Assembly: GCF_003226345.1 (NCBI RefSeq)
Contig: NZ_PDOF01000001.1
Span: 62,001-126,000, forward strand
Direction: 5' to 3'
Length of the DNA stretch: 64,000 nucleotides
Source of the DNA: Alteribacter lacisalsi
GTDB taxonomy: Bacteria > Bacillota > Bacilli > Bacillales > Salisediminibacteriaceae
Of this stretch, positions 24,371-32,279 are shown in pieces; within the stretch, counting starts at the first letter, position 1, and every line of letters starts with the position of its first letter. The translations under genes and the position numbers were made by a program. A model generated the notes under the pieces. The model was not told the origin of the DNA and made no database searches. It saw only the letters and a program-made list of their open reading frames with translations.

Positions 24371-24646
24371 ATGTATGATCATGATGAGCAGTTCTATCAC
24401 GGTTATGACAATCAGGATGACAGCAGACAGGAAGAAGGCCAAATCGAGTATGTGGTCAATTATGATCCGTTCGTAGTGGAAACACTTGAATCGGTTACCG
24501 GCAGCAAGCTTGTTTTTCAGACAACGCGTGGCAATGTGCGGGGAAAACTGATTGATGTAAGACCGGATCACATCGTCGTCGAGCAGGAAGGCGGTACATT
24601 TTTCATCCGCATTCAGGAGATCGTGTGGATTCTTGTTCAAAATTAG
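24371..24646 (+). CDS. DUF2642 family protein
   Basis: A 91-residue protein. The first 30 residues are polar and acidic; the rest is a compact beta-rich domain (ETLESVTGSKLVFQTTRGNVRGKLIDVRPDHIVVE then FFIRIQEIVWI) of the DUF2642 type, an SH3/Sm-like barrel frequent in Bacillales and often linked to spore coat proteins. ATG 24371 has GAGGGGGA upstream. A hairpin terminator follows. No partner is visible. Confidence 0.7.
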   Translation: MYDHDEQFYHGYDNQDDSRQEEGQIEYVVNYDPFVVETLESVTGSKLVFQTTRGNVRGKLIDVRPDHIVVEQEGGTFFIRIQEIVWILVQN

Positions 24647-24658
24647 GCAGGAGTGTGA

Positions 24659-24691
24659 CAACCAGCTTGCTCATCAGAGGGGCTGGTTTTA
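24659..24691 (+). terminator. Rho-independent terminator
   Basis: AACCAGC pairs with GCTGGTT around a 16-base loop, ending in TTTT. Confidence 0.7.
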
Positions 24692-24764
24692 ATCTGCCGG
24701 AAGGTGGGACAGGCTAAGGCAAAAACAGGGGGTTGCGCAGACAAGGTGTATATTGTTATGTTGT

Positions 24765-24786
24765 TATATAGGTAAATGCTTATATA
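24765..24786 (+). promoter_or_regulatory. Palindrome before arsB, candidate operator
   Basis: TATATAGG and CTTATATA form an imperfect 22-bp palindrome ending 18 bases before the arsB start codon. Its size and AT-rich arms resemble ArsR/SmtB-type operators, but no arsR is adjacent. Confidence 0.4.
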
Positions 24787-24804
24787 CACATGGGAGGCGT
24801 ACAC

Positions 24805-26139
24805 ATGACTGAAGTCATTTTAGCGAGTCTGATTTTTATACTTACTTTGACATTTGTGATCTGGCAGCCGAAAGGTCTGTCGATTGGATGGCCTGCAGCC
24901 GCAGGGGCTCTGGCTGCCCTTGCAGTTGGTGTTGTCAGTTTTTCCGACGTGATTGAAGTAACAGGGATTGTCTGGAACGCAACACTGACGTTTATTGCGA
25001 TTATTATTATTTCTCTGATTCTGGATGAAATCGGCTTTTTCGAATGGTCGGCTCTCCATATGGCCCGGGTGGCAGATGGCAACGGAATAAAAATGTTTGT
25101 ATATGTTTCCCTGCTTGGTGCGGTGGTGGCCGCTTTTTTTGCCAACGATGGGGCCGCCCTGATTCTGACGCCGATTGTGCTGGCAATGGTTCGCGCATTA
25201 AAGTTTAAGGAAGCGATGATTCTGCCGTTTATTATGGCGAGCGGCTTTATTGCCGATACCACATCACTTCCGCTCATCGTAAGTAACCTGGTGAACATCG
25301 TTTCTGCGGACTTTTTCGGGATCGGATTCCTGGAATATGCTTTTTATATGATTGTGCCGAACTTCTTTGCTCTCGGGGCGAGTATTCTGGTACTGTTTCT
25401 TTATTTCCGTAAAAACATCCCGAAAACATATGACATGAGTATGTTGAAAAAACCTGAGGAAGCGATCCGGGACCCTAAAATGTTCCGCCTTTCCTGGTAC
25501 GTTCTCGGTCTGCTTCTGGCCGGCTATTTTATCAGTGAGTTCATTACGATAAACGGCCTGTTTTCAGGAGAAGCAATGACATTCCCTGTTTCGTTCGTGG
25601 CAGGTATGATCGCTCTGTTTTTCCTCGTAATGGCCCGGCGCAGTCCCGCCGTCAACACGACAGCTGTCATGAAAGGAGCCCCGTGGGCAATTGTTGTATT
25701 TTCAATCGGTATGTACGTGGTCGTATACGGGCTTCGTAACGCGGGCCTCACCGATGTGCTTGCGGCGGTTCTGGAGGGAAGTGCTGAACATGGCATGTTT
25801 GCAGCCACAATTTCCATGGGCTTTATCGCTGCGATATTGTCATCGGTCATGAACAACATGCCAACGGTTATGATTAATGCGCTGGCGATCCAGGATGCGA
25901 GTGTGACCGGCCCGATGCGCGATGCTCTGATCTATGCAAACGTGATCGGCTCCGACCTTGGCCCGAAAATAACGCCAATCGGCTCGCTGGCAACTCTCCT
26001 TTGGCTCCATGTTCTTGCGTCGAAGGGTGTTAAAATTTCTTGGGGTTACTACTTTAAAGTAGGGATTATCCTTACGGTGCCGACCCTGTTCATTACTCTG
26101 ACAGGACTTTATCTGTGGATGCTGATTATCGGAGGTTAA
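24805..26139 (+). CDS. arsB: Arsenite efflux permease ArsB-like (ArsB/NhaD superfamily)
   Basis: A 444-residue polytopic membrane protein. The start ATG 24805 is set by GGGAGGCG 6-8 bases upstream, which rules out the ATG at 24790. About 11-12 helices and the family motifs [51 protein letters not shown] and [25 protein letters not shown] are typical of ArsB. It expels arsenite or antimonite. No arsR, arsC or arsA lies nearby, so it stands alone behind its own leader. A related anion or sodium/proton exchange role cannot be fully excluded. Confidence 0.85.
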   Translation: MTEVILASLIFILTLTFVIWQPKGLSIGWPAAAGALAALAVGVVSFSDVIEVTGIVWNATLTFIAIIIISLILDEIGFFEWSALHMARVADGNGIKMFVYVSLLGAVVAAFFANDGAALILTPIVLAMVRALKFKEAMILPFIMASGFIADTTSLPLIVSNLVNIVSADFFGIGFLEYAFYMIVPNFFALGASILVLFLYFRKNIPKTYDMSMLKKPEEAIRDPKMFRLSWYVLGLLLAGYFISEFITINGLFSGEAMTFPVSFVAGMIALFFLVMARRSPAVNTTAVMKGAPWAIVVFSIGMYVVVYGLRNAGLTDVLAAVLEGSAEHGMFAATISMGFIAAILSSVMNNMPTVMINALAIQDASVTGPMRDALIYANVIGSDLGPKITPIGSLATLLWLHVLASKGVKISWGYYFKVGIILTVPTLFITLTGLYLWMLIIGG

Positions 26140-26203
26140 AGGGTGCGCCATCGGCCGGATAAATGGTAAAATAAGGGCAGAATTGATTTAGGAGCGGATA
26201 AGT

Positions 26204-26494
26204 ATGGTCGTTTTGGAACTCCTGTCAGCTGTTCTGGTTCTCATTTTCATTTTCCTGCCGGTGATTCTCTCAAAAAATGGCGGTCCTGGAGAGGCGGCTC
26301 CATACTGGCGCAGAATCGCCGGGTCTTACTGGTTTGGCGGACCGTTTATTATTCTGCTTTTGTTCGGCAGTTTTTCGATCACAGGCGCTGCCTCCTGGTT
26401 CACCGTTATTGCAATGGCTCTGGCAGCCTCAGCCGGACTCAGTATGCTTGCTGACCTGATGAAAAAAATGAACATGAAGAGACAACACGGATAA
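26204..26494 (+). CDS. Small three-helix membrane protein
   Basis: The protein has 96 residues. Three hydrophobic segments (VLELLSAVLVLIFIFLPVIL; WFGGPFIILLLFG; WFTVIAMALAASAGLSML) and a short basic tail (KKMNMKRQHG). GGAGCGG lies upstream of ATG 26204. It is about 60 bases after arsB on the same strand with no terminator between, so co-transcription with arsB is possible. I do not recognise the family. Confidence 0.6.
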   Translation: MVVLELLSAVLVLIFIFLPVILSKNGGPGEAAPYWRRIAGSYWFGGPFIILLLFGSFSITGAASWFTVIAMALAASAGLSMLADLMKKMNMKRQHG

Positions 26495-26502
26495 AGAGTC
26501 CC

Positions 26503-26537
26503 AAAAAAGACGTGCCCATTAACGGTACGTCTTTTTC
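26503..26537. terminator. Bidirectional terminator
   Basis: AAAAAGACGT (26504-26513) pairs with ACGTCTTTTT (26527-26536), serving converging genes on both sides. Confidence 0.88.
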
Positions 26538-26543
26538 ATAGTC

Positions 26544-27017
26544 TTATTCAGTTTCAAGCAGAACGGTTTCCCCGTCAGCCGGATTTACGAGATAAAACTG
26601 CTCGTCTTCCGCTGTTTCCACACCGTAAATATAATAACGGGTTACAAACATGGACGGCTGTTCGTTAGCTTTGAACGACTGCATATCCAGTGACATAAGA
26701 GTGCTGTTATCCTCACCTGTATACTCCAAAACCGCTTCTGCTCCGTCCTCATACGAGTAGGAAGGAAAAATGATAAACAAAAAAATGACGGAAACAGCGC
26801 AGAGAACAGCGCTGGAAACAGCATGTCGTTTTTCAAATGTGCGCTTGTAAAGCTCAAATGCGGCCAGGCCGAAAATGCAGATGCCGATCGTCCACACGAT
26901 CGGCTCATTTACTGTTCCTGCATAGGCCCCCCGGTTAATGGAGATTGCGGCTGCGAGGAAAACGATACTGAAAATGGCGACAGCACCGTAAAAAATAAAA
27001 CCGTTGTTTTTTTTCAT
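26544..27017 (-). CDS. Membrane protein of unknown function, 157 residues
   Basis: Three N-terminal transmembrane helices (FIFYGAVAIFSIVFLAAAI; PIVWTIGICIFGLAAFELY; SAVLCAVSVIFLFIIF) lead to a C-terminal soluble domain of about 75 residues with many acidic and aromatic residues (YYIYGVETAEDEQFYLVNP). ATG 27017 has AAAGGAGC 9 bases upstream; the frame up to 27044 lies before the ribosome site. No family recognised. It ends at the bidirectional terminator. Confidence 0.6.
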   Translation of the reverse strand: MKKNNGFIFYGAVAIFSIVFLAAAISINRGAYAGTVNEPIVWTIGICIFGLAAFELYKRTFEKRHAVSSAVLCAVSVIFLFIIFPSYSYEDGAEAVLEYTGEDNSTLMSLDMQSFKANEQPSMFVTRYYIYGVETAEDEQFYLVNPADGETVLLETE

Positions 27018-27049
27018 AATCAAAGCTCCTTTATGTCTGACCATAGCGG

Positions 27050-27961
27050 TTATTCGGTGAGCGGGTAATCTCCCACATGAACGAAAGTAAATCCTGCTTC
27101 CCTGAGAGCCGGAACGGCACGTTTTACTCCTTCTGCGGTGCCTGATGAAGGCTGGTTCATGTGAAGGAGGGCGATGGAGCCGGGTCTGCTTTCGAGAAGA
27201 GCTGCTTCGACCTGGCCGGCACTGTAGGTGGCACCGGCATCTCCGAGAATATCAAAGTTAACTGCTTCCAGGCCTGCCATCTGTACGATTTCTACCGCTT
27301 TTTCATCGTAATGGGCGGTCCCCGACCTGAAAAATGCCGGCGTATTACCGGTAAGGGCAGCAATATGTTCCTGATTAACGAGAATTTCGTCAACCGCTTC
27401 TTCAGGGGAGGAAGTGCCGTTTATCCCCCAGGCGCTGTTTCCCTGCACGGAGAGAGGAAGATGGGCAGTGCCGTGGTTTTCAATCGTAAACAGCGGATCA
27501 TCTGCCAGATCAATAAAACGTTCTTCATGCTCGTCAATCCAGCGGAAGTTAACGAACAGCGTAGCAGGTATTTTATTTTCCTGCAGAAACGAGATGAGTT
27601 CCTCATCAATTCCGTTCCCGAGAGGACCACCGCAGGCGTCAAATGTTAATGCAATTACTTTTTCCTCTGTATCATGACGGTTTTTGACTCCGGTCACACG
27701 TTCCCCCCATTCGCCTGCTTCCATATCCCAGTCTGATAATTCCGCGAGCAGCGTTTCCCGGTCAACGGCCTGCACCGGATCCCGTGTAAACTCAGGAGCC
27801 GTTCGGGCGGATTCCCTTAAAGGGGAGTCTTTTGAAACCAGGTTGGGCGAGGCGGGAGTGAATACCATGAAAATAGCAGCCGATACCGTCACGGCGGCTG
27901 TAAATGCGAGCAAAAGCCATTTATGTATGCTCTTCAACTTGGGCCCCCCAGTCCAATTCAC
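27050..27961 (-). CDS. Polysaccharide deacetylase family protein
   Basis: About 300 residues. An N-terminal hydrophobic helix (KWLLLAFTAAVTVSAAIFMVF) is a signal anchor or signal peptide. The NodB-type domain follows: IALTFDACGGPLGNGIDEELISFL, the metal motif HGTAH in ENHGTAHLPLS, FFRSGTAHYDEKA, and SIALLHMN. Family enzymes remove acetyl groups from peptidoglycan or other wall sugars. The first motif reads TFDAC, not TFDDG: the usual second, metal-binding Asp is Ala. Start: GTG 27961 gives the longest form; TTG 27937 has a better-placed GGGGGG. The protein is identical from the signal helix on. Confidence 0.8.
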   Translation of the reverse strand: MNWTGGPKLKSIHKWLLLAFTAAVTVSAAIFMVFTPASPNLVSKDSPLRESARTAPEFTRDPVQAVDRETLLAELSDWDMEAGEWGERVTGVKNRHDTEEKVIALTFDACGGPLGNGIDEELISFLQENKIPATLFVNFRWIDEHEERFIDLADDPLFTIENHGTAHLPLSVQGNSAWGINGTSSPEEAVDEILVNQEHIAALTGNTPAFFRSGTAHYDEKAVEIVQMAGLEAVNFDILGDAGATYSAGQVEAALLESRPGSIALLHMNQPSSGTAEGVKRAVPALREAGFTFVHVGDYPLTE

Positions 27962-28103
27962 TTTATCCAGTTTATCAAATCCTCCGCCGCCTTAAAAGGG
28001 AACGCGTTTACACGCTGGCAGAACTGCAGATATAATAAAGAAAGACGATTGCTTTTTTGAACAGTCACCGTTTGTGATCCAAACAGATGAGGTGATAATC
28101 ATA

Positions 28104-28898
28104 ATGGAAAAATCAATGATTTCGGATGATTACCTTCGGTTGCAGAAACGTCTGACAGGCGTACAGGAAAAAATAAGAAAGCAGGCAGACAGGCTTTGGC
28201 AGGAGCAAATCGATGAAGAGCAGATCGACAGGGAATTCCCTGTGCTTCGTCAGCTTGAAAAGCCGCCGGTTACTGTTGGTGCATTTGCAGAAGCTGCGTT
28301 ACTGATTTCCATGAGTATGAAGGAAAACATGCCGGCGCTTGATGAAGACCTTAATCGATGCATGAACCTTCTCGAAGATGAAAAAACGGCCTATACGTGG
28401 ATGAAGCACGCCCTCATGTATAATACCGGTTACTTTCAGGACGTGTCAGACGAGCATAAAATTGCTGCCTGGCTTCCTCATTTTCTGGCTGAGCATGCAC
28501 TCCGCCCTTTTCTGAAGGCTGTTGGAGAGCACACGAAAGGATTGATCTCCTCGATCAATGCCGGCGGGGTGTGTCCCTGCTGCGGCGAGCCTGTCCGGAT
28601 CAGGAAGGTATGGGATGGTATGAACCGGTTTCAGTGTCCAAGATGTGAAACAGACTGGGAGCCAAAGGGGGCAGGCTGTGCTCATTGCGGAGAGAAGAAG
28701 GAAGGGCTCATCATACGCCTTACTGTAAAAGAGGAGCCGGGGAGTGAACTTGAAGTATGCGGCAGCTGCAAGCAATACGTAAAAATTGTTACAGATCTTT
28801 CTGCTGAAGAACCCGCTGCCATTCTTGACCTGCTTACAATCCATCTTGATTATATTGCGCAGGAGGAAGGGTTTGACACAGGTGACCAGCGCCGGTGA
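28104..28898 (+). CDS. fdhE: Formate dehydrogenase accessory protein FdhE
   Basis: The protein has 264 residues. An N-terminal helical region is followed by four paired-Cys motifs: GGVCPCCGEP, FQCPRCETDW, GCAHCGEK and VCGSCKQYVK. This is the rubredoxin-like iron-binding layout of FdhE, which assists maturation of molybdenum formate dehydrogenases. GAGGTGAT precedes ATG 28104. mobA starts 21 bases after its stop, in keeping with a molybdoenzyme maturation pair. No formate dehydrogenase subunit gene lies in the window. Confidence 0.85.
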   Translation: MEKSMISDDYLRLQKRLTGVQEKIRKQADRLWQEQIDEEQIDREFPVLRQLEKPPVTVGAFAEAALLISMSMKENMPALDEDLNRCMNLLEDEKTAYTWMKHALMYNTGYFQDVSDEHKIAAWLPHFLAEHALRPFLKAVGEHTKGLISSINAGGVCPCCGEPVRIRKVWDGMNRFQCPRCETDWEPKGAGCAHCGEKKEGLIIRLTVKEEPGSELEVCGSCKQYVKIVTDLSAEEPAAILDLLTIHLDYIAQEEGFDTGDQRR

Positions 28899-28919
28899 CA
28901 GTCAGGAGGATCAGAGAAA

Positions 28920-29537
28920 ATGAAAGTAACAGCTGTTATCCTGGCAGGCGGTCAGTCGAGCCGGATGGGAAAAAATAAGGCTCTCCTTTCAATAAATGGG
29001 CTGCCCGTCATTGAGAGGATTAAAAATGTTCTCTCACAATCGTGCTGCGGTATGCTTGTCGTGGCAAACAGTCCTGAACAATACCGGTTTCTCCATGTGC
29101 CGGTTGTGCCTGACCGCTTTCCGGATTCGGGACCGCTGGCAGGAATTCACGCAGGGATTCTGGAAAGCGGCTGTGAATGGCATTTCGTTGCCGCCTGTGA
29201 TGTCCCGCTTATCTCACGAGATGTTATCGAGATTCTCCTCAGGGAAATGGAGGACAACCCTGAAACCGACGTGATCCTCCCAAAAGCAGGCGGCAGACTT
29301 CAGCCGATGACGGCTCTTTACAGGCGCTCGGTCCTGCCTGCTGTGGAAGAGGCCCTTAAAAGCGGACAATTAAAGCTTCTTGATGCTTTAAATGGGCTGG
29401 ATCTCATCTATGTAGATGAGCAGAAGGCCGCAGCACAGGGCATGGACCCGGAAAGATGGGAGCAGAGCTTTTTCAACATGAACCGGCCCGAGGAGTATAG
29501 TGAGGTGCTGAGAATTTTTAGTGCCGGCGGCTACTGA
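28920..29537 (+). CDS. mobA: Molybdenum cofactor guanylyltransferase
   Basis: A 205-residue Rossmann-like nucleotidyltransferase. The N-terminal signature AVILAGGQSSRMGKNKALL (residues 5-23) binds GTP; VPVVPDRFPDSGPLAGIHAGI and AACDVPLIS are the metal/product motifs. MobA attaches GMP to molybdopterin, giving the bis-MGD form used by formate dehydrogenases and nitrate reductases, which agrees with fdhE next door. AGGAGGATC precedes the ATG. Confidence 0.92.
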   Translation: MKVTAVILAGGQSSRMGKNKALLSINGLPVIERIKNVLSQSCCGMLVVANSPEQYRFLHVPVVPDRFPDSGPLAGIHAGILESGCEWHFVAACDVPLISRDVIEILLREMEDNPETDVILPKAGGRLQPMTALYRRSVLPAVEEALKSGQLKLLDALNGLDLIYVDEQKAAAQGMDPERWEQSFFNMNRPEEYSEVLRIFSAGGY

Positions 29538-29608
29538 ACGTGTCACCAGTTCCTGATAATGCAATCCCTGTTCTCCCTCTGTTTCACTGCTGGAACCTGA
29601 ATAAAAAA

Positions 29609-29651
29609 CCGCTTCTTTTCTCCATACTAACGAAAGGTGGGAAAAGAGCGG
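29609..29651 (+). promoter_or_regulatory. Leader hairpin before the MFS transporter gene
   Basis: CCGCTTCTTTTCTCC and GGTGGGAAAAGAGCGG form a long imperfect stem ending just before the GGGAGGG ribosome site of the next gene. Possible attenuator or mobA terminator, but no T-run follows. Confidence 0.4.
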
Positions 29652-29664
29652 GAGGGCACTGACT

Positions 29665-30873
29665 GTGGCAGAAGACAAACAGACGTGGGCACTGATTTCA
29701 GTTGCCTCTATACCTTTGGTAATGACACTTGGAAACAGCATGCTTATTCCGGTGCTGCCGACGATGGAAAAGGAAATGGGCGTATCGCCCCTGCAGGTCA
29801 GTATGGTCATTACGGTGTACTCCGTTGTCGCAATTATTTTAATTCCGATTGCAGGATTTTTATCTGACCAGTACGGACGTAAAAAAGTCATTATCCCGAG
29901 CCTCCTGATCGCTGCATTAGGAGGCGCTGTTTCAGGCTGGGCAGCCTGGCAGATGCCCAATCCCTATGCCCTGATTATTGCGGGGCGATTTCTTCAGGGG
30001 GTGGGAGCGGCAGGAGCCGCACCGATCGTTATGCCTCTTGTAGGGGATATGTACAAAGATGAACAGGACGTGAGCAACGGGCTGGGTATTGTTGAAACGT
30101 CCAATACATTTGGGAAAGTACTCAGTCCGATTCTTGGGGCAGCACTTGCAGCAGTTGTATGGTTCTTGCCGTTTTTTGCATTTCCAGTATTCTGCCTCAT
30201 TTCTGTGCTGCTGATGGTTTTTCTTGTGCACACCCCGAAAAAAAAGGAAAAGCCGCCGTTGTTCAAGGACTTTGTAAAGTCGATTAAGAAGGTTTTTCAT
30301 CAGGAAGGCCGCTGGCTGTATGCCATATTCGGGGTCGGCTGTATTTGTATGTTTGTCATTTTCGGTGTGCTTTTTTATCTGTCTACGCTCCTTGAAGAAG
30401 AACATGGCATTAAGGATGTGAAAAAAGGGATTATCCTTGCGGTTCCGCTGGCAGCCCTTTGTTTGTCATCTTATGTTACAGGGAAAGTTATCGGTAAGGA
30501 TAAAAACAGGATGAAATGGACCACATTTACCGGACTGCTGCTTCTCACTGTCTGCAACGTCTGGGTTGCTTTCAGTAAAGATATCTACGTACTTTTAAGC
30601 GCCATGTTTGCCAGCGGAATTGGCATCGGGGTTGCGCTCCCAAGTATGGACGCCCTTGTAACAGAAGGAATCGTCAAGTCAGAACGGGGGACGATTACTT
30701 CTATTTATTCAAGCATGCGTTTCGTGGGAATTGCGCTCGCTCCACCCGTTATCGCCCTTCTGATGAAAGGTTCACATCCTCTCCTTTTCGGTGTACTGGC
30801 AGGTGTTTCCCTTATTGCAGCCGGTCTGACGATCTTTTTCATTCGTCCAGCTGAAAAAACGTATGCAGAGTAA
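29665..30873 (+). CDS. MFS drug-efflux-type transporter
   Basis: A 402-residue protein with 12 predicted helices of the major facilitator superfamily, DHA1 group. Signatures: LSDQYGRKKVIIPSLL (loop 2-3 motif), GRFLQGVGAAGAAPIVMPLVGDMY (motif C region) and a second-half GKDKNRMKWTTF loop. GTG 29665 is the start, with GGGAGGG 8-10 bases upstream. Such pumps export hydrophobic drugs or metabolites; the substrate is unknown. A leader hairpin precedes it, which might regulate it. Confidence 0.82.
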   Translation: MAEDKQTWALISVASIPLVMTLGNSMLIPVLPTMEKEMGVSPLQVSMVITVYSVVAIILIPIAGFLSDQYGRKKVIIPSLLIAALGGAVSGWAAWQMPNPYALIIAGRFLQGVGAAGAAPIVMPLVGDMYKDEQDVSNGLGIVETSNTFGKVLSPILGAALAAVVWFLPFFAFPVFCLISVLLMVFLVHTPKKKEKPPLFKDFVKSIKKVFHQEGRWLYAIFGVGCICMFVIFGVLFYLSTLLEEEHGIKDVKKGIILAVPLAALCLSSYVTGKVIGKDKNRMKWTTFTGLLLLTVCNVWVAFSKDIYVLLSAMFASGIGIGVALPSMDALVTEGIVKSERGTITSIYSSMRFVGIALAPPVIALLMKGSHPLLFGVLAGVSLIAAGLTIFFIRPAEKTYAE

Positions 30874-30979
30874 TGGACAGTTTCCATAAATTTTCATACA
30901 ATATCGATAAGCGTCGGGAATTATCAGAATCGATCAGACTGTGCCGACGGATCATCTGGGAGTGATGATAGTGGGCAAC

Positions 30980-31459
30980 ATGAAAACCTTTCGGGATTTT
31001 TATAACAATCAGGTGGACTTCTCGACCGAGGACCACCCATTTTCAAAACATCCGAAAAATGTGTGGGTCGTAAGCAGGTATCGTGGAAACTGGCTGCTTA
31101 CCCTCCATCCTTCAAGAGGTCTTGAATTTCCCGGGGGCAAGGTGGAGCCTGGAGAAGAGCCTGCCGAAGCGGCAAAGCGGGAAGTATTTGAAGAAACGGG
31201 CGGCGTCGTGAAAGAACTTCATTATGTCGGACAGTACCGTGTTAAAGGAAAACAGGAAACAGTGATTAAAAATGTTTACTTTGCCGATGTGGATAATTTA
31301 ATTTCCAGGAGCAACTACCATGAAACAAAAGGGCCAAAGCTGTTAAAAAACCTGCCTGATAATATCCGTACGAATCACAAGTACAGTTTTATCATGAAGG
31401 ATGACGTGCTTCCGCTCTCTCTGGAAGAAGTAAAAAAACGGTTTGTGGCAGCAACGTAA
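30980..31459 (+). CDS. ytkD: Nudix hydrolase, YtkD type
   Basis: About 159 residues. The Nudix box is GGKVEPGEEPAEAAKREVFEETGG, preceded by LEFPG and followed by the YtkD-specific VKNVYFADVDNL and FSFIMKDDVLPLS-like SFIMKDDVLPLS stretch. B. subtilis YtkD hydrolyses 8-oxo-dGTP and other nucleoside triphosphates and so limits mutation. I set ATG 30980 because the encoded MKTFRDFYNN aligns with known YtkD starts. GTG 30971, with GGGAG nine bases upstream, is a real alternative. A huge palindrome follows the stop codon. Confidence 0.85.
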   Translation: MKTFRDFYNNQVDFSTEDHPFSKHPKNVWVVSRYRGNWLLTLHPSRGLEFPGGKVEPGEEPAEAAKREVFEETGGVVKELHYVGQYRVKGKQETVIKNVYFADVDNLISRSNYHETKGPKLLKNLPDNIRTNHKYSFIMKDDVLPLSLEEVKKRFVAAT

Positions 31460-31466
31460 ACCGTTA

Positions 31467-31518
31467 TTACATAACCCAAAAACGCTGCGCATTAGCGCAG
31501 CGTTTTTGGGTTATGTAA
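31467..31518. terminator. Perfect 24-bp-arm palindrome after ytkD
   Basis: The arm at 31467-31490 (beginning TTACATAACCC, ending CGCTGCGC) is matched exactly by the arm at 31495-31518 across an ATTA loop. A T5 run inside the right arm could stop transcription from ytkD. The perfection over 24 bp is more than a terminator needs. Confidence 0.75.
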
Positions 31519-31667
31519 ATAAAGATAAATGGGAAGATGGGGATAGAATTCCTTCAAAAGATAAACCATATAGAACGTGGAAAAGAGTGGAAGAACTATC
31601 GGCCGATATTGACAGGTTGACCAAATATGATGGATTAAAAAAGCTTTTTGAATTTGTATACAAGTAA
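31515..31667 (+). pseudogene. Start-less AT-rich coding remnant
   Basis: From the right edge of the palindrome an open frame encodes about 50 residues (VNKDKWEDGDRIPSKDKPYR... LKKLFEFVYK, stop at 31667) with coding-like, Lys/Asp-rich sequence. It is clearly poorer in G+C than its neighbours and has no start codon with a ribosome site. It looks like the 3' end of a gene cut off at the palindrome. Family not recognised. Confidence 0.45.
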
Positions 31668-31757
31668 AATTTATGGGATTATATGGGTGCCTTATATTAA
31701 TATTAAAAAGCTGTTTTCGGACAGATTGTTGCTTTTCATATAATTTGTTAAAGCGCA

Positions 31758-31888
31758 AGGCGGCGTCTCCTGCGGGAATAGCATCAGCTGAAGACCCCGC
31801 AGGGCGTTTTTTCCGAGGAGGTTGAAGCGATGCCCGCGGAAAGCGTCCGCCTGCAGCGTATTAATACAACAATCTTTACGAAAAGAGC
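31758..31888. repeat. Family A repeat, copy 4 (full)
   Basis: Words in order: AGGCGGCGTCTCCTGCGGGA, AGCATCAGCTGAAGACCCCG, GAGGAGGTTGAAGCGATGCC, CGCGGAAAGCGTCCGCCTG, then the tail CAACAATCTTTACGAAAAGAG. The ends are inverted (AGGCGG / CCGCCT). Confidence 0.85.
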
Positions 31889-31893
31889 TTATT

Positions 31894-31919
31894 AAAAAAA
31901 GACCGGCAGCCCGGTCTTT
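31894..31919 (-). terminator. Terminator of the small membrane protein gene
   Basis: On the minus strand AAAGACCGGG pairs with CCGGTCTTT (31898-31919) and a T7 run follows. The stem starts within the stop codon. Confidence 0.82.
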
Positions 31920-32052
31920 ACTGAAACGCTTTATAGCCGAAACCGAAATGAATAACAAGAAATACGACAAGCATGAGCACCAGTCCCATAATGAGTCCGC
32001 GAAAGGCTTCTCCGACACCGTCATCAAACTTCTGTTCCTTATCCGTTTTCAT
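31918..32052 (-). CDS. Small membrane protein, 44 residues
   Basis: The minus strand encodes a polar N-terminus (MKTDKEQKFDDGVGEAFRG) and one transmembrane helix (LIMGLVLMLVVFLVIHFGFG), ending YKAFQ. AAAGGAGACTGGAC is ideally placed before ATG 32052 and a terminator overlaps the stop codon, both good evidence of a real gene. Short one-helix proteins of this kind are common in Bacillales; the exact family is not clear to me. Confidence 0.65.
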   Translation of the reverse strand: MKTDKEQKFDDGVGEAFRGLIMGLVLMLVVFLVIHFGFGYKAFQ

Positions 32053-32241
32053 GTCCAGTCTCCTTTATTAGGAAGTTACCTTATAGTATGGACAGGTTTT
32101 TCTGATTATAACTCGTCTGATCACAAACAACTCAGCCGCCGGTAAAAGTATTATAGCGTAAACGGATAAGGCTGGGCTGTTATCCCATAATTAAATGTTA
32201 TTTTACTTAATGGACGTAAATCAGTATCAGAAATAAAAGTA

Positions 32242-32269
32242 AGCCCCCCTGCAGGCTGCAGGAGGGCTG
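32242..32269 (-). terminator. pckA terminator
   Basis: On the minus strand AGCCCTCCTGCAG pairs with CTGCAGGGGGGCT, followed by TACTTTTATTT. Confidence 0.85.
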
Positions 32270-32279
32270 TTTGTACGGT

